Source: Gnetum montanum
Lineage: Eukaryota > Streptophyta > Gnetopsida > Gnetales > Gnetaceae
DNA length: 64,000 bases
Assembly: GCA_015680685.1 (NCBI GenBank)
Contig: MNCI01029357.1
Span: forward strand, 340,654 to 404,653
Direction: 5' to 3'
Shown: positions 13,180-25,699 of the stretch, piece by piece
Numbering within the stretch: position 1 is the first letter of the stretch
Layout of the letters: each line of letters starts with the position of its first letter
Made by a program: the position numbers and the translations under genes
The notes under the pieces: model-generated
The model's input: the letters and a program-made list of their open reading frames with translations, nothing else
What the model was told of the DNA's origin: nothing
Databases searched by the model: none

Positions 13180-13640
13180 ATTCAATGGGCACTTCATCAT
13201 TTATCACTCTTGTATAGAGAAGTTCATCTAGAAATTGATTAGAGAGAAGACTCTCCTCCTCTTTATTATCCCATGTTAACCAAGAGAAATGATCAACAAT
13301 CACATTCTCAGTCCCTTTTTGATCTACCATTGTGAGATCAAATCCCTACAAGATCATGAGCCACTGTATGATATGGGGGCTCACTGTTGGCTTGTTCATT
13401 AGGAAGTAGATGGCACTGTCATCTATGTGCACAAATACTTTATAACCAAGCACATATTGCCTGAACTTTTTAGAACATACACCATTGTCATTAGTTCTTT
13501 CTCAGTTATGATGTAATTTAACTATGCATCCACAATGCTTTGGCTCACACAGCGGATGTAGTAATGACATTTCTTATCATCCAACTGTGTAATCATGACT
13601 CCCAAGGCATTATTAGATGCATCTATCCTTATATATGAAA
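13180..13640 (-). pseudogene. E1 RNase H domain
   Basis: The typical gypsy opening DASNNALGVMITQLDDKKC is seen at about 13560-13625. It is followed by a YIITEKELMTMVY block (usually NYTTTEKELLAVVF) at about 13485-13540, then weaker matches after a frame change. Stops interrupt it. It sits between RT and integrase as expected. Confidence 0.8.
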
Positions 13641-14600
13641 TGGTTTGGACTAGTCTAGTGCTCATAAAATTGGAGTCTCTATGAGTGTTTCCTTTAGTAG
13701 TTAGAATGCATATTCACACCTCTTAATCGAAATTATTGGAGCATCTTTCTTTGTAAGGTCGACCAATGGCTTTGTGATCTTAGAGAAATTCTCTATAAAC
13801 CATTAGAAGTAGCTAGTGTGTCTAAGGAATGATTGGAAATATTTTAATGTCTCTAGTTAGCATGTGATTCCTTGGATGACTCTTATCTTTTCAAGGTCTA
13901 CCTCAATCCCTGCTTGAGTAATTCGGTGCCTTAATACTATGCCTTTATGGATCATTAAATGCCTTTTTTTGCCAATTGATCCTAAGGTTTGTTTTAACAC
14001 ATATTTTTAGTACTCAAGGTAATCTAGGGCTTGATCAAATATATCCCCATAAGTAGAGAATTTATTCATAAAGGCTTGTACCCCACTGCCAATCTGCTAT
14101 TGAAAAATACTAAGGACCAAGCATTGAAATGTTGTAGGGGAATTGCACATAATGAATGGAAACATGCAATATGCCAAAGTTACCCAAGGACTCATGAATG
14201 TTGTTTTGGCCTAATATTCTGGTGCAATCTAGATTGGTTATAGCCATTATAACCATCCAAGAAGCTATAATAGTCATGCCTAGATATGGTGTCCAACACT
14301 TGGTCCACAAATGGAAATGGAAAATGATCTTTAAATGTTATCATATTCAACAACCTGAAGTGGATGTAAACTCACCACTTATCATCTTTCTTTGGCACAA
14401 TTACAAGTGGGCTAACCTGCTCACTATCTATGATGGGATAGATGAACCTCACCTTGAGCAGTTTTCTTGTTTCCTCTTTGACAATCTACTTCAACTTGGG
14501 GTTCAGCCACCTCTACATCTACCTTCTTAGCTTCATGGATAGGTCAGTGTAGATATGATGCTAGTATATCCTTGGATCAATTATAATTAGTTCAAGATAT
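13641..14600 (-). pseudogene. E1 reverse transcriptase
   Basis: In sense order there is a LNPKLK block near 14500, then FIYPIIDSE, VSPLVIVPKK and LNMITFKDHFP (about 14300-14450), then DQVLDTISRHDYYSFLDGY. The YMDD-type motif is degraded to FMNK (about 14050-14060). The connection to RNase H, ITKPLVDLTKKDAP, is readable at about 13720-13780. Two frame changes and several stops were seen. The equivalent region of E2 is better preserved. Confidence 0.85.
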
Positions 14601-15089
14601 AACCAAGTAAAGGTTATTGACCATTTATTAATCACTTTCAACAACGTGTCTGTTTGTTTGAGAGAAAGATTTGAATTGATTATAACCAGCTTGCCATTTT
14701 TAGAAAATACATACTCCACATCGACTAGTAGAGTTTTTAGCTAAAGGAGCTCTAGCTTGAAATGATTAGGGATTTCCAACTCTCCACAATAGGTATCATC
14801 AACTTCATCATTAGAGAGTTGGTGATGAACTTGCTTAAGTTCATCCATTCCCTTGACATAAGCGCATGTCAGGCTCTTAGTAGGTTCCATTCATAGTATG
14901 CTACTATTAGAGTTAGCTATTAACCACTTAGTATCCTCCTATTTTGTGGCTAATACATACAAGCACCTTTGGATATCAGTTTCATGTGCACACTAATTAC
15001 ATGCTTTAATGAATGAAATTTTAATGGACTAGATTTTTTGCATGCAATTGCAGCTATTATCATTGTACATGATGCATGGAACTTGCTTC

Positions 15090-15480
15090 TTGTTAAGTTG
15101 TTTAAATTTATTTTCCTTGGAGATTTTCAAGGAGAGGTTCCTAATGCCCATTTATGCATCAAAAGTGCTTAACCATGCCTATCCCATAATGATGGGGAAG
15201 TAGCCTTTGCAATTTTCTATCTTGATCACCAAAAATTTGGTAGGATAGGACCACCCATAAATTGTAGTCACAATGTCCTCTACTAATCCCAAAGGGATAG
15301 TAATTGGCTGATCTACTAATTCCAAATAGATATTGCTCTTCTTTAGAATGGTAGGTTCTAGGCCTTATACATGCCATAGGAGATGAGATTAACACCAAAA
15401 CCAAAATCAAGAAGAGGCTTGCATGGCTCATGTCCAATGATCTATAAGTAAATAAGAGGACTTCTCAAGTTAGATCACTT
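15090..15480 (-). pseudogene. E1 aspartic protease (retropepsin)
   Basis: The active-site block KPLLDFGFGVNLIS at about 15379-15420 corresponds to ALLDSGSNVNLIS of E2; the usual DSG/DTG motif is altered to DFG. Downstream, fragments matching LADQS-IP-LGLVEDI and the IIMGRAWL block appear in shifted frames. The roughly 0.6 kb towards RT is degenerate linker. Confidence 0.75.
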
Positions 15481-16460
15481 TATGGGAAGATTTCCAACCC
15501 TGATTCAATCAGGAGACAACATGAGTTAAAATCACAGTGTATATCTAAGGTGGTGTTTGATTTGAAGGATCCTCAAATGTGTTTGATGCAAATGTTAAGG
15601 ATGCTAGAGATACAGAACAACTAGTAACATTAGGTTGTAAGGGTTTGGTAGGACTATTGGATTAAAAAAATGGTCATTTCATGAATCTATAGTTTGAACC
15701 ACTTGGCTAGAAGGTTAGTTGTAAATTTACAACCATTTTAGCATTTCATTACTCCACCTATGAGGAAATTTTGCTCTACATAGATGGAGTAGGAAGTTAT
15801 TAGGTTAAGAGTGGAAGGATGTGTGCAAAAATATGCAAAGCATGGTATGAATATGGGGGCTCCCCTTGAGTAGATGATGAATGAGTTTTATGGTACTATG
15901 GAGGATAATAGTGATATTAGAATGAGGTGTATTTGGTAGATCCATGTGGAAAAACAAGTTGCTAAACATAGTACCTGTATGGATCTAGTTGGCTACAAGG
16001 GTACTACTGACTTGGTGGTGGCATTCCCCATGACTGCACTTGGTTCCACTATTGGTATTGCTCATACGGTTATGATGGTACTTCACTTGGATAGTAATCT
16101 TATTATTGCTAGTGGAACTGCCTTGGATTTCCTTGAGGATAAGATAGTCATCTAGATGCTTGCCTCCTTACTAGTTGAGGATTCAACACATACATCTTAG
16201 ACTCTTGTAAGTGTAACACCACAAGGAAACATTCCTTAGGATGTTCATATTGACAAATGTCACATCCAACATCATCATTGGTGTATATCTCCATAACTTT
16301 TTCTACTATAGTAAATTTTCCCTTACCTCTTTGATAGGCACATTCAACTTCTTTTCATCTATTACTATTGTGATCACTATTCTTCGCTTTGGATTCTTTA
16401 GCAATCTTCATAGAAATTTGGAATTTTTCATCCAAAGGATCCCATAATTTATCAACCTTT
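15481..16460 (-). pseudogene. E1 gag-protease linker with zinc-knuckle-like motif
   Basis: On the minus strand at about 16220-16262 the frame reads ICQYEHPKECF, matching CEICQYDHPKGCF of E2 (about 30907-30945). The spacing C-x2-C-x3-H-x3-C is tighter than the standard CCHC knuckle, so nucleic-acid binding is an inference. The rest corresponds to a Gln/Pro/Tyr-rich linker in E2 and is heavily decayed. The plus-strand open frames in this interval are shadows. Confidence 0.6.
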
Positions 16461-17994
16461 TCCAAAATATTAAAAGCATATTTTTTATGGGTAATTTTTT
16501 TCTATTCACCACCTCTTTGAGTGGTGACTCCTCATCATAGAATTAGACCTCCCTTTTCCTGAAGAAAGGATCCCTATTATATTCTTTTGTACTTTTCCCC
16601 TTTTACAACTCATCTTCTTCTTTTGTTACTTGCTCTATAAACCATTGCATTTGATGATCTCTTAGTTTAGATTGTCTCCCTTGGGCATAAACCCTGAGAG
16701 TTCTTCTAGTTTCTACTCTAAGCCCATCTATGATGTGGTAGAGATGTTCCCTCTAAAATATAATCATGTCCAAGTTATCAGTGTAAGAGAGAATAATATC
16801 TGTTCATGGTGGCATCCAAGGGTTCATGTATTTCCTATTTCTAGCCTTGGATTTTCCTTCTCAAATTAGACACTCTAGAATATGTCTGGTATTTATCATT
16901 AAATAGTTCTAGCATGGTACTTCATTTATGAATGGGTTCTAGTTGTAAGGACTAATACCAGCTTTCTGCCTCTTCGATGAGTGTCTTGGGAAATAGCTTC
17001 TATTTCTACCAATTATTTTCTATCTTTTGTAAGGTGTAGGAATTGTGAAAGGCTTGTAGATGGTTTTGTAGATTAGAGTTATATCGCCCTTCAAATCTTG
17101 GGATAATGTTCATGTTGAGATGCTTGATTCAACTATCCTTCACATGCCTGGTTGGAAATTTTATAACCTCTGGAATATTAAACATGCTTTGAGTTGCCAG
17201 TAAAGGCTCATCATCATCTTTATTTCATTATCACCAATGATGTAACCTATTACCTCTTCATTTCTTGTTGATCTAATGATTAGTATTATTGTTCTGCTAC
17301 TCACCTCTATCATGATTGTTCCTTCTATAGTGTCTTTCAGAACTAGAAGAAAAGGAAGAAGAAGATATAGATGAAGAGGATGTAGAGAAAGGAGAACTAC
17401 CACTATCATAGTATCTAACAACTTTCCTTCAGTTTTCATAGCCACGTTCATCAAGTTTTTTATCATCTTAATGTTTGTCCAAGCCCTTCCTTGACTACCA
17501 TCATTACCTAAACTAGGATCGTTGATAGAGGACTATGGATTGAAGGCCACACCCTCATCACTAGTAATGAGGGGTGGAGAATTTTCATGTTGAGAGCCCT
17601 CAAAGGGAGGCTCCTCATTGTCATCTTGGTTTAGTAGGAATAACTGATTGGTAAACAATTTTTCCTTCAAAAACTCATGTTACTTCTCCTGGTGTCGATC
17701 TCTCCAGCATTGTGTTTCAGTGGAATGGTAGTTTTGATAGTTGTAATCATGTACAACATACTCCTCTTTAAGCTCATGGATGCCTAACTTCTTAAGAGTT
17801 TGAAGCAGCATCATAGGCACATGTCGATCGAGAGGCATTACAATGTTGCCTTCCATGTCACGCCATCACAGTTGTTCATCCTGATGTAGGATGAAGATAA
17901 AATTAGACACATACTCATTTGTATGAGTATATACCACCTTGCATTCTTGAGGGATTGGTGGTTTAGCATCATCACATCTATGAGAAGAAGACAT
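16461..17994 (-). pseudogene. E1 gag
   Basis: A plausible start ATG lies at 17994, 153 bp downstream of the 5' LTR. The amino-terminal domain (about 17690-17994) contains NEYVSNFIFILHQDEQL and EEYVVHDY, also present in E2, so it is a conserved lineage-specific domain. Next comes a serine- and arginine-rich stretch (about 17200-17420), then LLATQSM at about 17195. The retrotransposon gag core (NLQNHLQAFHNSYTLQKIENNW, about 17000-17090) ends in MLELFNDKYQTYSRVSNLR (about 16880-16940). Stops are mainly TAG where E2 or the family has Gln or Trp. Confidence 0.8.
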
Positions 17995-18127
17995 TTTGTA
18001 AAAAAATAAAATATTAGTGTGCTTATGTAATTGTATTAGGTATGAACATGATGTTGACCTTAGGGTTCATTCAATGATGTTAATGATGTTTAATAATTCT
18101 AGATAGCACACATTTCAATAGAAAGAG

Positions 18128-18145
18128 TCCCTGGCAATGATGTCA
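18128..18145 (-). promoter_or_regulatory. E1 primer-binding site (tRNA-Asp type)
   Basis: In the sense direction TGACATCATTGCCAGGGA starts just after the 5' LTR. It differs from TGGCGCCGTTGCCGGGGA, the tRNA-Asp-complementary site common in plant gypsy elements, at five positions, all G-to-A or C-to-T. Confidence 0.8.
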
Positions 18146-18146
18146 A

Positions 18147-19023
18147 TGATCAATGGCGAAGTACCCCTATGCTCAACCATACAAATCACAAAGCGTTCAC
18201 ATGTAATCCAGTTGAATTCCATGGACTCTATAGTTTTTTGGTGCACTAGTTCTCTAGGAAGTAAAATGGGAATTGAAAACATTCATTATCTTCCCAACTA
18301 CACTTGTGAAGCTTAATGGTATGGTTTAAGTGTAATTGAGGCACATAATTTTTATCATTTTATGTTTTATGGTTTTGGTGATTAAGATAAATAGGATAGA
18401 TGATAAAGTAATTTAATGCCTACTTTAATCTAATTGGCTAACTATTGTTTAACTAGTCCTAACATAAGTATCTGCTCCCACTTTTTATATACATCCTAAA
18501 CATATATAATGTTGATGGGTTACCAAGCATTAAGCACTACTAGGATTACCAAATGTCATATGCATGCTCAAAGCAATCATACTTATGTGTTTACTTAATC
18601 ATTATATAGCTTATTCTACGTAATTACTTCATTAGCGTAATTACTAAGGAACATTGAATAAATAATTGAAAGCATTAAATGCATGAATAAAATATTTAAG
18701 CTATCCAGAATCCTACAAGGTTTATCAAGAAGCTCATCTTTATTGTTGCACACACTATCGTGCTTAGGTACAATAGTGTTTGAATAAAGATCTATACACT
18801 CAATGACTCTTGTTGTGGGCACTTAAGAAAATATTTTAACTCTTGAATGTAAAAACCACAAGAGCTTTACTATAACTATGATAAGATGATGCCTAAGCAC
18901 ATTGGGTTGGCATGTATTTCTAGGCAAGAATAAATCCTACATTAGTGGGGCCTAGTTGATGCAGCCCTATTGATGGGGCCTAGCCAACGAGGCCTCATCA
19001 ACATGGCTAATCCATAATTCATC
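18147..19023 (-). repeat. E1 5' LTR (right copy)
   Basis: The 877-bp repeat begins in plus coordinates with TGATCAATGGCGAAG (ancestrally TGATGAGTGGCGAGG) and ends with TTCATCA, followed by ACCAA. It carries the polyadenylation context near 18737. The TATA box seen in the left LTR reads TAGAAATA here. A U3 array of GGGGCCTAGTTGATG-like repeats spans about 18938-19005. Its outer part (18806-19023) is copied at 43879-44124. Confidence 0.85.
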
Positions 19024-20089
19024 AACCAATATTACGTGATTTGTCTTGCCTTAGCTATGGTAGACTAGGTATTCTACCTTGCATGGAACCAAGAGGTAGA
19101 AACTATTATTGCTACTACTAAGAAGCTTCATTTTAAAGATTTCTTAAATTAGGTAGATACTACTAAGGTGTCATCAATTGGAGTTAATAAGAATTTACTT
19201 ATGCATCTTAAAATTAAGGGTTAGTAATAAGTAGCATATGATTTTGCATAGGAGCAAAAAGATTTCATGGAGTAGCACCCTAATCATTTAGATATTACCA
19301 CTAATGGTACTACTATATGGGTTATGGATATCTAGCTCTAGGATGGTATGAGTGGCCTAGGTCTTGAGTCATCCATATTTATCTTCTAAAATATCTAGGA
19401 TTCAAGGGCATCCCAAATTATTTCATTTCAATAATCATATGAGCCATAACTTCATAGCACTACGACAAATGAATGTCTATGTAGTATTTGCAAGAATCCT
19501 CATCATTAAAGAATGAGGAAGCCTCATTTGGATCTTTGTGAAGGCTCTTAAAAGAAAAGATATTATCTTTACCTTTTCCTTTGTAGCTCTTTTAATATGC
19601 ATCTAGAGCTGATTATAGCTTCAACCATCCTACCCTAATATCCTGAAGAGTAGTGATCTTTTTTTCATCATTCTAGTTAAATTTATGAGCTAAGTTTGTC
19701 AAACCTTTATTTGTTTTGACTTAATCTTAAACTAGGATCCTGATCATCATGGATGTTTTAGCAATATCTTTAATATTTTTAGCCTTCTTTCTACACATAG
19801 AATTCTAAATATACTCCTTAATGAACTATCACTTTCTCCACTCATCCTCCATACTTGCTATAATGTCCAATAATACTTTAATTTGGGAATATATTTTTTG
19901 TGTACCTAATCCATCATGTACATATCCATGTGCTATTTTGTTTCATGTGTTAAGCCTTCTACAATATGCATTAATTTCTCTCTTTGGTTAAAATTATGAT
20001 TTGAATAACCATTATCAGTTTTCATATAACTCTTCATGGTGATGTTAAGAGGTTCATGGGCTCCTTACCATCATCTAATCTTCTTCTTT

Positions 20090-20340
20090 CTAATGTTTAA
20101 TATTTGGGCATATGTCTAAAATTTTATGTAGATGATTCTCACCATATCTATTTATCTCTAAATTGATTTTAAGGATAAGGATTTGTACTAGGTCTCTCAT
20201 GATAAAGGTATGAAAAAATAACCATAAGATTTTCCAATTTCTCATGATCCTTTGAACATAGCAAGCAGTGTTAAAGCCTTGCATATGAAGTTGGGGATCA
20301 TCATTGGTTTACTCTATGTATGTTGGTACATTATCCATGT
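20090..20340 (-). pseudogene. E4 retrotransposon gag fragment, copy A
   Basis: The minus-strand frame reads NDDPQLHMQGFNTACYVQRI then NWKILWLFFHTF. This lines up with HLQAFHDACALQNIENEWKK and LKLFLWTL of E2 gag, the Retrotrans_gag core. After HTF the frame slips. Further fragments continue leftward to about 19450. The counterpart in copy B is 45173-45430. No LTRs were assigned to this element. Confidence 0.6.
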
Positions 20341-20760
20341 TAATTTTCTTGATTCTATTATCATGAACATGCTTCCTTGGAATATCCATAGCTTTAGTGA
20401 GCTCATGATAATTACCCTAGTCAATCAAAGAAGCATCATCATCACTAGAAGATTTTCATAAATGCATGTACTAAAAATTGGACATGATATCCTCATTTTG
20501 AGTTTAGGTTGTGCTTTAGATAATAGTACCTAATCATGGGCCTTCATGATGAAGTGGCTTTTTACCTTTCTTATCTACTTTGTCCTCATGCTCATTAGTC
20601 GAATGATCAAATGAAAAGTTATCGCTAACCTCTTTCTCTACCATTTAATCTTATATATCTTACATGTACAAAATTTCGTACTCATCATACACTCACTCAT
20701 GAGCTATGCATGATGTGCATTCATTTTCTAGAGCCATGTTGATTAAGGTCTCTTTAAGAT

Positions 20761-21441
20761 CATCTACAATAGCCAAAATCAGTCCCATAGAGAACCATAT
20801 ATGAACATCTTTTTACAATTTCTACTTATCCTCATTATAAGCCAAAACAACCAGTGAAAGAATTACATTCTTTAAATGATGAAATGTAATAAATTTCTTC
20901 TTCATTTTGATGCATTTCCAAAGATCTTTGGTAGGCTAACAATATCAATTATCTCATTTTTGTTCAAACCCTATATATAATAATAAAGAAACATACACTT
21001 GATTTGAATAAATGTTAAAGTAAAGAATGTATAAATATTTCTAGGCAATTCATCAATGCCCTCCCCAGCAACAATGCTAATGATAATGGGATTTGTTACA
21101 TAAAATTCATCCACAATAGCCAAAATCAGTCCCCTAGAGAACCATATATGAACATCTTTTTAAAATTTCTACTTATCCTTATTATAAGCCAAAACAACCA
21201 GTGAAAGAATTACATTCATTTCCAAAGATCTTTGGTAGGTATCAACAATATCAGTTATCTCATTTTTGTTCAAACCCTATATATAATAATAAAGAAACAT
21301 ACACTTGATTTGAATAAATCTTTAAATCAAGAATGTATAAATATTTCTAGGCAATTCATCAATGCCCTCCCCAGCAACAATGCTAATGATAGGACCCTCA
21401 CTAGTTTTAAACTAATGGGATTTGTTACATAAAATTCAGTG
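20761..21441 (+). repeat. Tandem duplication of about 335 bp found only in copy A
   Basis: 20761-21107 and 21108-21441 both begin with CATC(T/C)ACAATAGCC and both end with ATAAAATTCA. Copy B has a single version (about 45861-46230). Unit 1 lacks about 23 bp near its end and unit 2 lacks a block near its middle, so the units differ by small deletions as well as substitutions. It arose after the segmental duplication or is an assembly join of two alleles. Confidence 0.75.
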
Positions 21442-23389
21442 TGATCCATTCATAAGCTTCAAAGATGATGTTGAGTGGATTACTAATAATACTCATATAT
21501 ATCATTACATTCAAGAAGTATAAAAAATATTACCATACATATAATACAAATAAAATTCATGTTGTCATAGTGAGAGATGGAGAAAATATTTATAATTTTG
21601 TTTTATAATTTTTATGGATTTTATAATTATAGAAAACAAAAAAAAAACATAAAGGCACATACATCATAATCCCTCTTAGGGATAGAAACAATACTTGTGT
21701 TGTAATCCTCTTGGGAACAAGTGCAACACTAGACATATAATATAATAAAGTGACTCTTAGTTACAATCTTAAAGGCTTGACAACATGTTGTACAATCATG
21801 ATCTCCTTGGATAAGGATAAATCATCACAACCTAAGTAAACTAGAATTAAATGAATATTTTTAGTGTTTTAGTGTTTAAGACATCAAGGATAGAATAAGA
21901 AAAAATAATAAGCTTTATTCACCATGCAAACACTATACTCTACATTAACCAAATGATTCTAGACTACATAAGTAAAATAGCACTTTGATAGAGTCTAGCT
22001 ATACTTGTAAAACCAATTATTTAAAACACACAAGACAAGGAAAAAAAGGAAATAAACTTACTCAAAGATGAAGAGATTTTGACATAAAAGTAAACACCGA
22101 AAGAGAAATTTTTAAATTGTCACCTAAAGCTAAAGCTTTTGACATTGCAGCTTTCCATAACCAAGATCATAGATCATTTTAATACTTGTATTATGGTATA
22201 TATTCTAATTTTCCTTACTATATGAGATGATATTAATAGTTACCTAAACCTTCTCAACCAAAACAAAATACCTCAATTAATATAAAAAGTTCACTTTGAG
22301 CCTTTGAGAAAAATGGGATGATGTATGTACCTGTGGACAACAAATATTGAAACATAGTTAAACTACATTTTATGTATGTGTATGCTAAGGTAAAGAACGA
22401 ATAAAAAAATTTTCTATGGTAACAAGAAATATTTGTATGTTACTATACATATACTACACATCCCTTATCAATGGATTTTAATTTCAGCTTCAAAACTACA
22501 CATTCCTTATTTAATGAAAGGACTTTCATTATTTAATGCTATGAAATAGTTTACACTTATCTCTAAAAAGAGAGAGGTATTAATGTGAAGGACTTGACCA
22601 CAACTAGTTGTTATAGGAACATATCCTAGATTTAGAGTACCTCCAAGAATAGAAGAGAAAAAATGGATATAATATTATTAGGCATAGTTGCTACTACACT
22701 ATCCTTTTAGAGATGTAAAATGTGATCTAGGAAGAAATGAAGAAGAAATTAAACTAAAATGGATTTTTGTTTGATACATCTATGAATTGGAAGATGTTAT
22801 ATCATACATATCATTGCATTTCCATGTGAAGAATTTGTGGTTAGCATTTAATACATTTGTGACCTTGGATGTTGTCTATTGAAAAAGGGATGATGATCCA
22901 TGACAACAAAAATATAGAGAAGTTTTGATGAATACACTAGAAGGAAAGATCAATGATGATGATTATGAATTTTTGAGCTTTAGAATAGATCTTTCATTGA
23001 CATCAAGATGAGTTTGTAGCACTATCTTGAGTAAAGAGTATTGACAGTTTGAAGATATTCCCTCTAATTTCCAAAGAAAGATACATCAAAATATTAAAGG
23101 CCTCTCACATTCAAATTAGATTGGATGTAAAGTAGTGCATTAAATCTAATGAAGAATGATTTTGCAATTTCTCTGATGATGTATTTTTACTATTTTCTAC
23201 ATATTACTCTATTTTTTATTTATTGTTTTTTGAATTATTTATAACTTTAGAAAAAAATGTATAACTTAACAACTACCTTTGAAAAATTCGATTGGAATGA
23301 TGTATAACTATAGATACAATCTGTTTAATTTCTTTTGTTGAAATGATCCCTACAAGAGATGACTAGCAATCACTAGCTTAGCTATATAT

Positions 23390-23425
<36 letters not shown>

Positions 23426-23431
23426 GGCCAA

Positions 23432-23432
23432 N
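23432..23432. other. Single N replacing about 640 bp present in copy B
   Basis: Left of the N the sequence matches copy B up to AATTTGGCCAA (about 48229). Right of it matching resumes at TTCTATAGG (about 48871). The skipped part in B holds the 246-bp tandem repeat and the RT segment with FMDD. Confidence 0.8.
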
Positions 23433-23449
23433 TTCTATAGGCAAAAGTA

Positions 23450-23800
23450 CCATATGGATAGGTGAAAGTTGTTTTATGTTGATCGTCTAATGTAATGGCC
23501 ATGTGGTTATAATTATTAAACCCATCCAAAAAAAATAGTATTCATGTCTTTCTAATCTTTCCAAAATTTGGTTTATATAAAGTAGAGAAAAATGATCCTT
23601 TTTACTACTTTGATTAAGTTTTCTATAATCTACACAAACTTGCCATTTTCCTCCTTTTTTAGGTACTACCATGATAAGACTCACCCATTTGCTATCAGCT
23701 ATTGGATAAATAATTCCTTCCTTCTAAAGTTTAGAAATTTCATCCTTAACTATTTACTTCAAGGTTGGATTGATTTATCTAGGACAAATTCGAACTAGTT
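23450..23800 (-). pseudogene. E3 reverse transcriptase fragment, copy A
   Basis: In the sense direction MVVPKKGGKWQVCVDYRKLN is followed by DHFSLLYINQILERLERHEY (about 23510-23685). These are the standard gypsy RT blocks VPKKGG-W-VCVDYR-LN and DHFPLP-IDQ-LERL. The reading ends at the N at 23432, before the catalytic FMDD that survives in copy B. Upstream of the open part, stops are frequent. Confidence 0.85.
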
Positions 23801-24479
23801 TAACATTGTCTTCTAGATAAATATGGTGTTTGACATATGTTGGATGAAATTCCTTGGTGGAGATCCTCCTAACTTCATGAAAATTCCTTGGATTTTCTTT
23901 TTAATACCTCAAGTAATTTCATTTCTTGATTATTGGAAAATTACGAGTTTATTATTACTGGTTTATTTTTATCAAGAAAAATGTACTTAAGGGTGTTGGA
24001 TAGTTTCCAAAGTTCTAGAAAACTACTTATTGGTGATTCAAAAATATCCCTAATACTTCTTGATTGCAAATTTAAAATCTAATCCAAGAGATTTTGTTAT
24101 TCAACTATGTACGAATCTAAGGGTTCCTCTTCAAAATTATTAAGTGCTAATGTTTACCTATCCTTAGTGATGACAGATGTTTGCATTGTAAAAATCATCC
24201 TAGATTCTTTAATATCCAAATTTATTTTTTTATTTGCTTTATCAAATATATTAAGTGTAAAGGAGAGATTGGAAAAGGTTAGTTGGAGTTACCTTAACCT
24301 ATTTATTATTACATCAGCTATTGCTAACCAAGGTCTTTCTAGGATAATTGGGAAATAATCTAGATCTTTTACTTCTAACACAATAAATCCACAACATATT
24401 TTTCCTTTTCTACTTCCACTATTAAATTATCTACTAATACTATAGGTTTAATAGTTGAGCTATCTACTAAGGAGATTGA

Positions 24480-24690
24480 TATGTTTACTTTTCTAATATT
24501 TTTTTAAGTCTAGTATCTTAGCTATTGTATGTGGCATGATATTAATGCTAGCACCTAAATCCAATAAGGAATTTTTTATACTCTTTCCATTAATACTTAA
24601 ATGAATAGTTGGAACTCCTAAATTTTGATATTTTGAGATTTCATGAATTTTTATAAGTTGAGATAAGTTATCAACCAAATATACTTATCT
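24480..24690 (-). pseudogene. E3 aspartic protease fragment, copy A
   Basis: SLLDLGASINIMPHTIAKIL at about 24495-24560 is the retropepsin active-site block of Tat/Athila-like elements (usually LLDLGASVNLLP). It is preceded by GVPTIHLSINGKSIKNS, the typical beta strand before it. It belongs to the same reading direction as E3 gag and RT. Confidence 0.85.
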
Positions 24691-25699
24691 AGGGACCTTT
24701 ACCTTCCTTCTTTTTGTATAGAATTCCCTCAAATATTTGGCATAAATTTGTATATCCTTTATAGCTTTCTCAAGGGGAATATGTATATACAATTCCTTAA
24801 CATGTTCTTTAAATGTGCCTTAGTGGTATATTCTTCTAGTAACCTTCTAGGGAATGATGGTGAAATTATTTTTCTATTTAAGGATGAAGAAGATGTTGAA
24901 GGCCATTCTCCTATCTTCATTGTTTCTTTACCTCCTTCTTCACTTAATATAGTGTTTCATGCGATTTCGTGTACCTCTTCAATTTTATCTTTGAATCCAA
25001 CTTTCTTAATATGCTTAGGTTTAATGGTTTTCCCACTTCTTGTAGTGATAGAATTTACTTTCTCTTTGCATTTTCTTTGATTTATGGATTTTGATTTAGA
25101 TTGAGAAGGTAAATCGCTTTTAGTTAAGTCTTGAAACTTTCTTCTAGTTTTGGCTACAAATTACCTATTCTCCTCTATGAAAGCTATTAAAATTTGAGTT
25201 GAATGATCCAAGTGCTCATTAACTAGATTTCTAAATGGTTTATAGTTATTTTGATAAATTTGTGTTGATGGTTAATAAAATTATCTTGGTTGTAATGGTA
25301 AAGGAAGTTGATTTCTTACTTGTTGAAAGGCTCTTATAGATTCTTGAATTTCTTCATTATAGTAGACCAAACATGGATAAGTTGCGGTGTCATGTTGCTT
25401 ATTTCCACATAAATTATAGACTTTCTCCTAAGCAAAATGAGTTTGATTTTTAATTAATCTAGTTAATTAATCAATTTTTCTATGTAATTACTTAGTTTAG
25501 TGGGTTACACCTTGTATGATATTTGGTTTTGGCCAATATTTTCTTTGGTCTACTAAAGAGTCAATAATTCTTCAATCCTCTTCTAGTGTTACACTTAAAA
25601 TATTTTTCTCGCTAGCAAAATCAACATTCTATCAACAATATGGTAATAGCTCCTCTATAAAAATTTGAATCAATTGATGGGCTAGAAATCCATGGTTAG
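24691..25699 (-). other. E3 gag-protease linker, copy A
   Basis: Heavily decayed minus-strand linker between E3 gag and protease. The plus-strand open frame at 24748-25080 is an antisense shadow. No zinc knuckle could be placed. Confidence 0.5.

Larger units (their letters stand above)
5924..19023 (-). mobile_element. E1: nearly complete Ty3/gypsy LTR retrotransposon, degenerate
   Basis: This element of about 13.1 kb is read on the minus strand: 5' LTR (18147-19023), PBS, gag, protease, RT, RNase H, integrase, a long noncoding stretch, an extra reading frame, PPT and 3' LTR (5924-6738). The order protease-RT-RNase H-integrase defines Ty3/gypsy. No chromodomain was seen, and the tRNA-Asp-like PBS with extra 3' coding space fits Tat/Athila-type non-chromoviruses, though that assignment is tentative. 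Every frame carries many stops, mostly TAG. The right flank is ACCAA; the left target-site copy cannot be checked because of the N at 5923. The left edge of duplication copy A cuts into the 5' LTR. Confidence 0.85.
19024..23431. other. Degenerate region left of E3 in copy A
   Basis: This AT-rich sequence contains the E4 gag remnant (about 20090-20340, minus). A plus-strand frame at about 19050-19400 is interrupted by TAG codons; if those are read through it gives blocks such as NHLDITTNGTTIWVMDI, which I cannot assign. The 20761-21441 tandem duplication and an (AT)n run at about 23391-23421 also lie here. The 21450-23390 part is AT-rich with no family I recognise. Confidence 0.5.

Noticed and set aside
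12800-13180. 126-codon plus-strand frame
   Set aside because: Antisense of E1 integrase, which is recognisable on the minus strand.
23391-23421. (AT)n run as a possible functional element
   Set aside because: A simple microsatellite. It is shorter in copy B and has no other signal.
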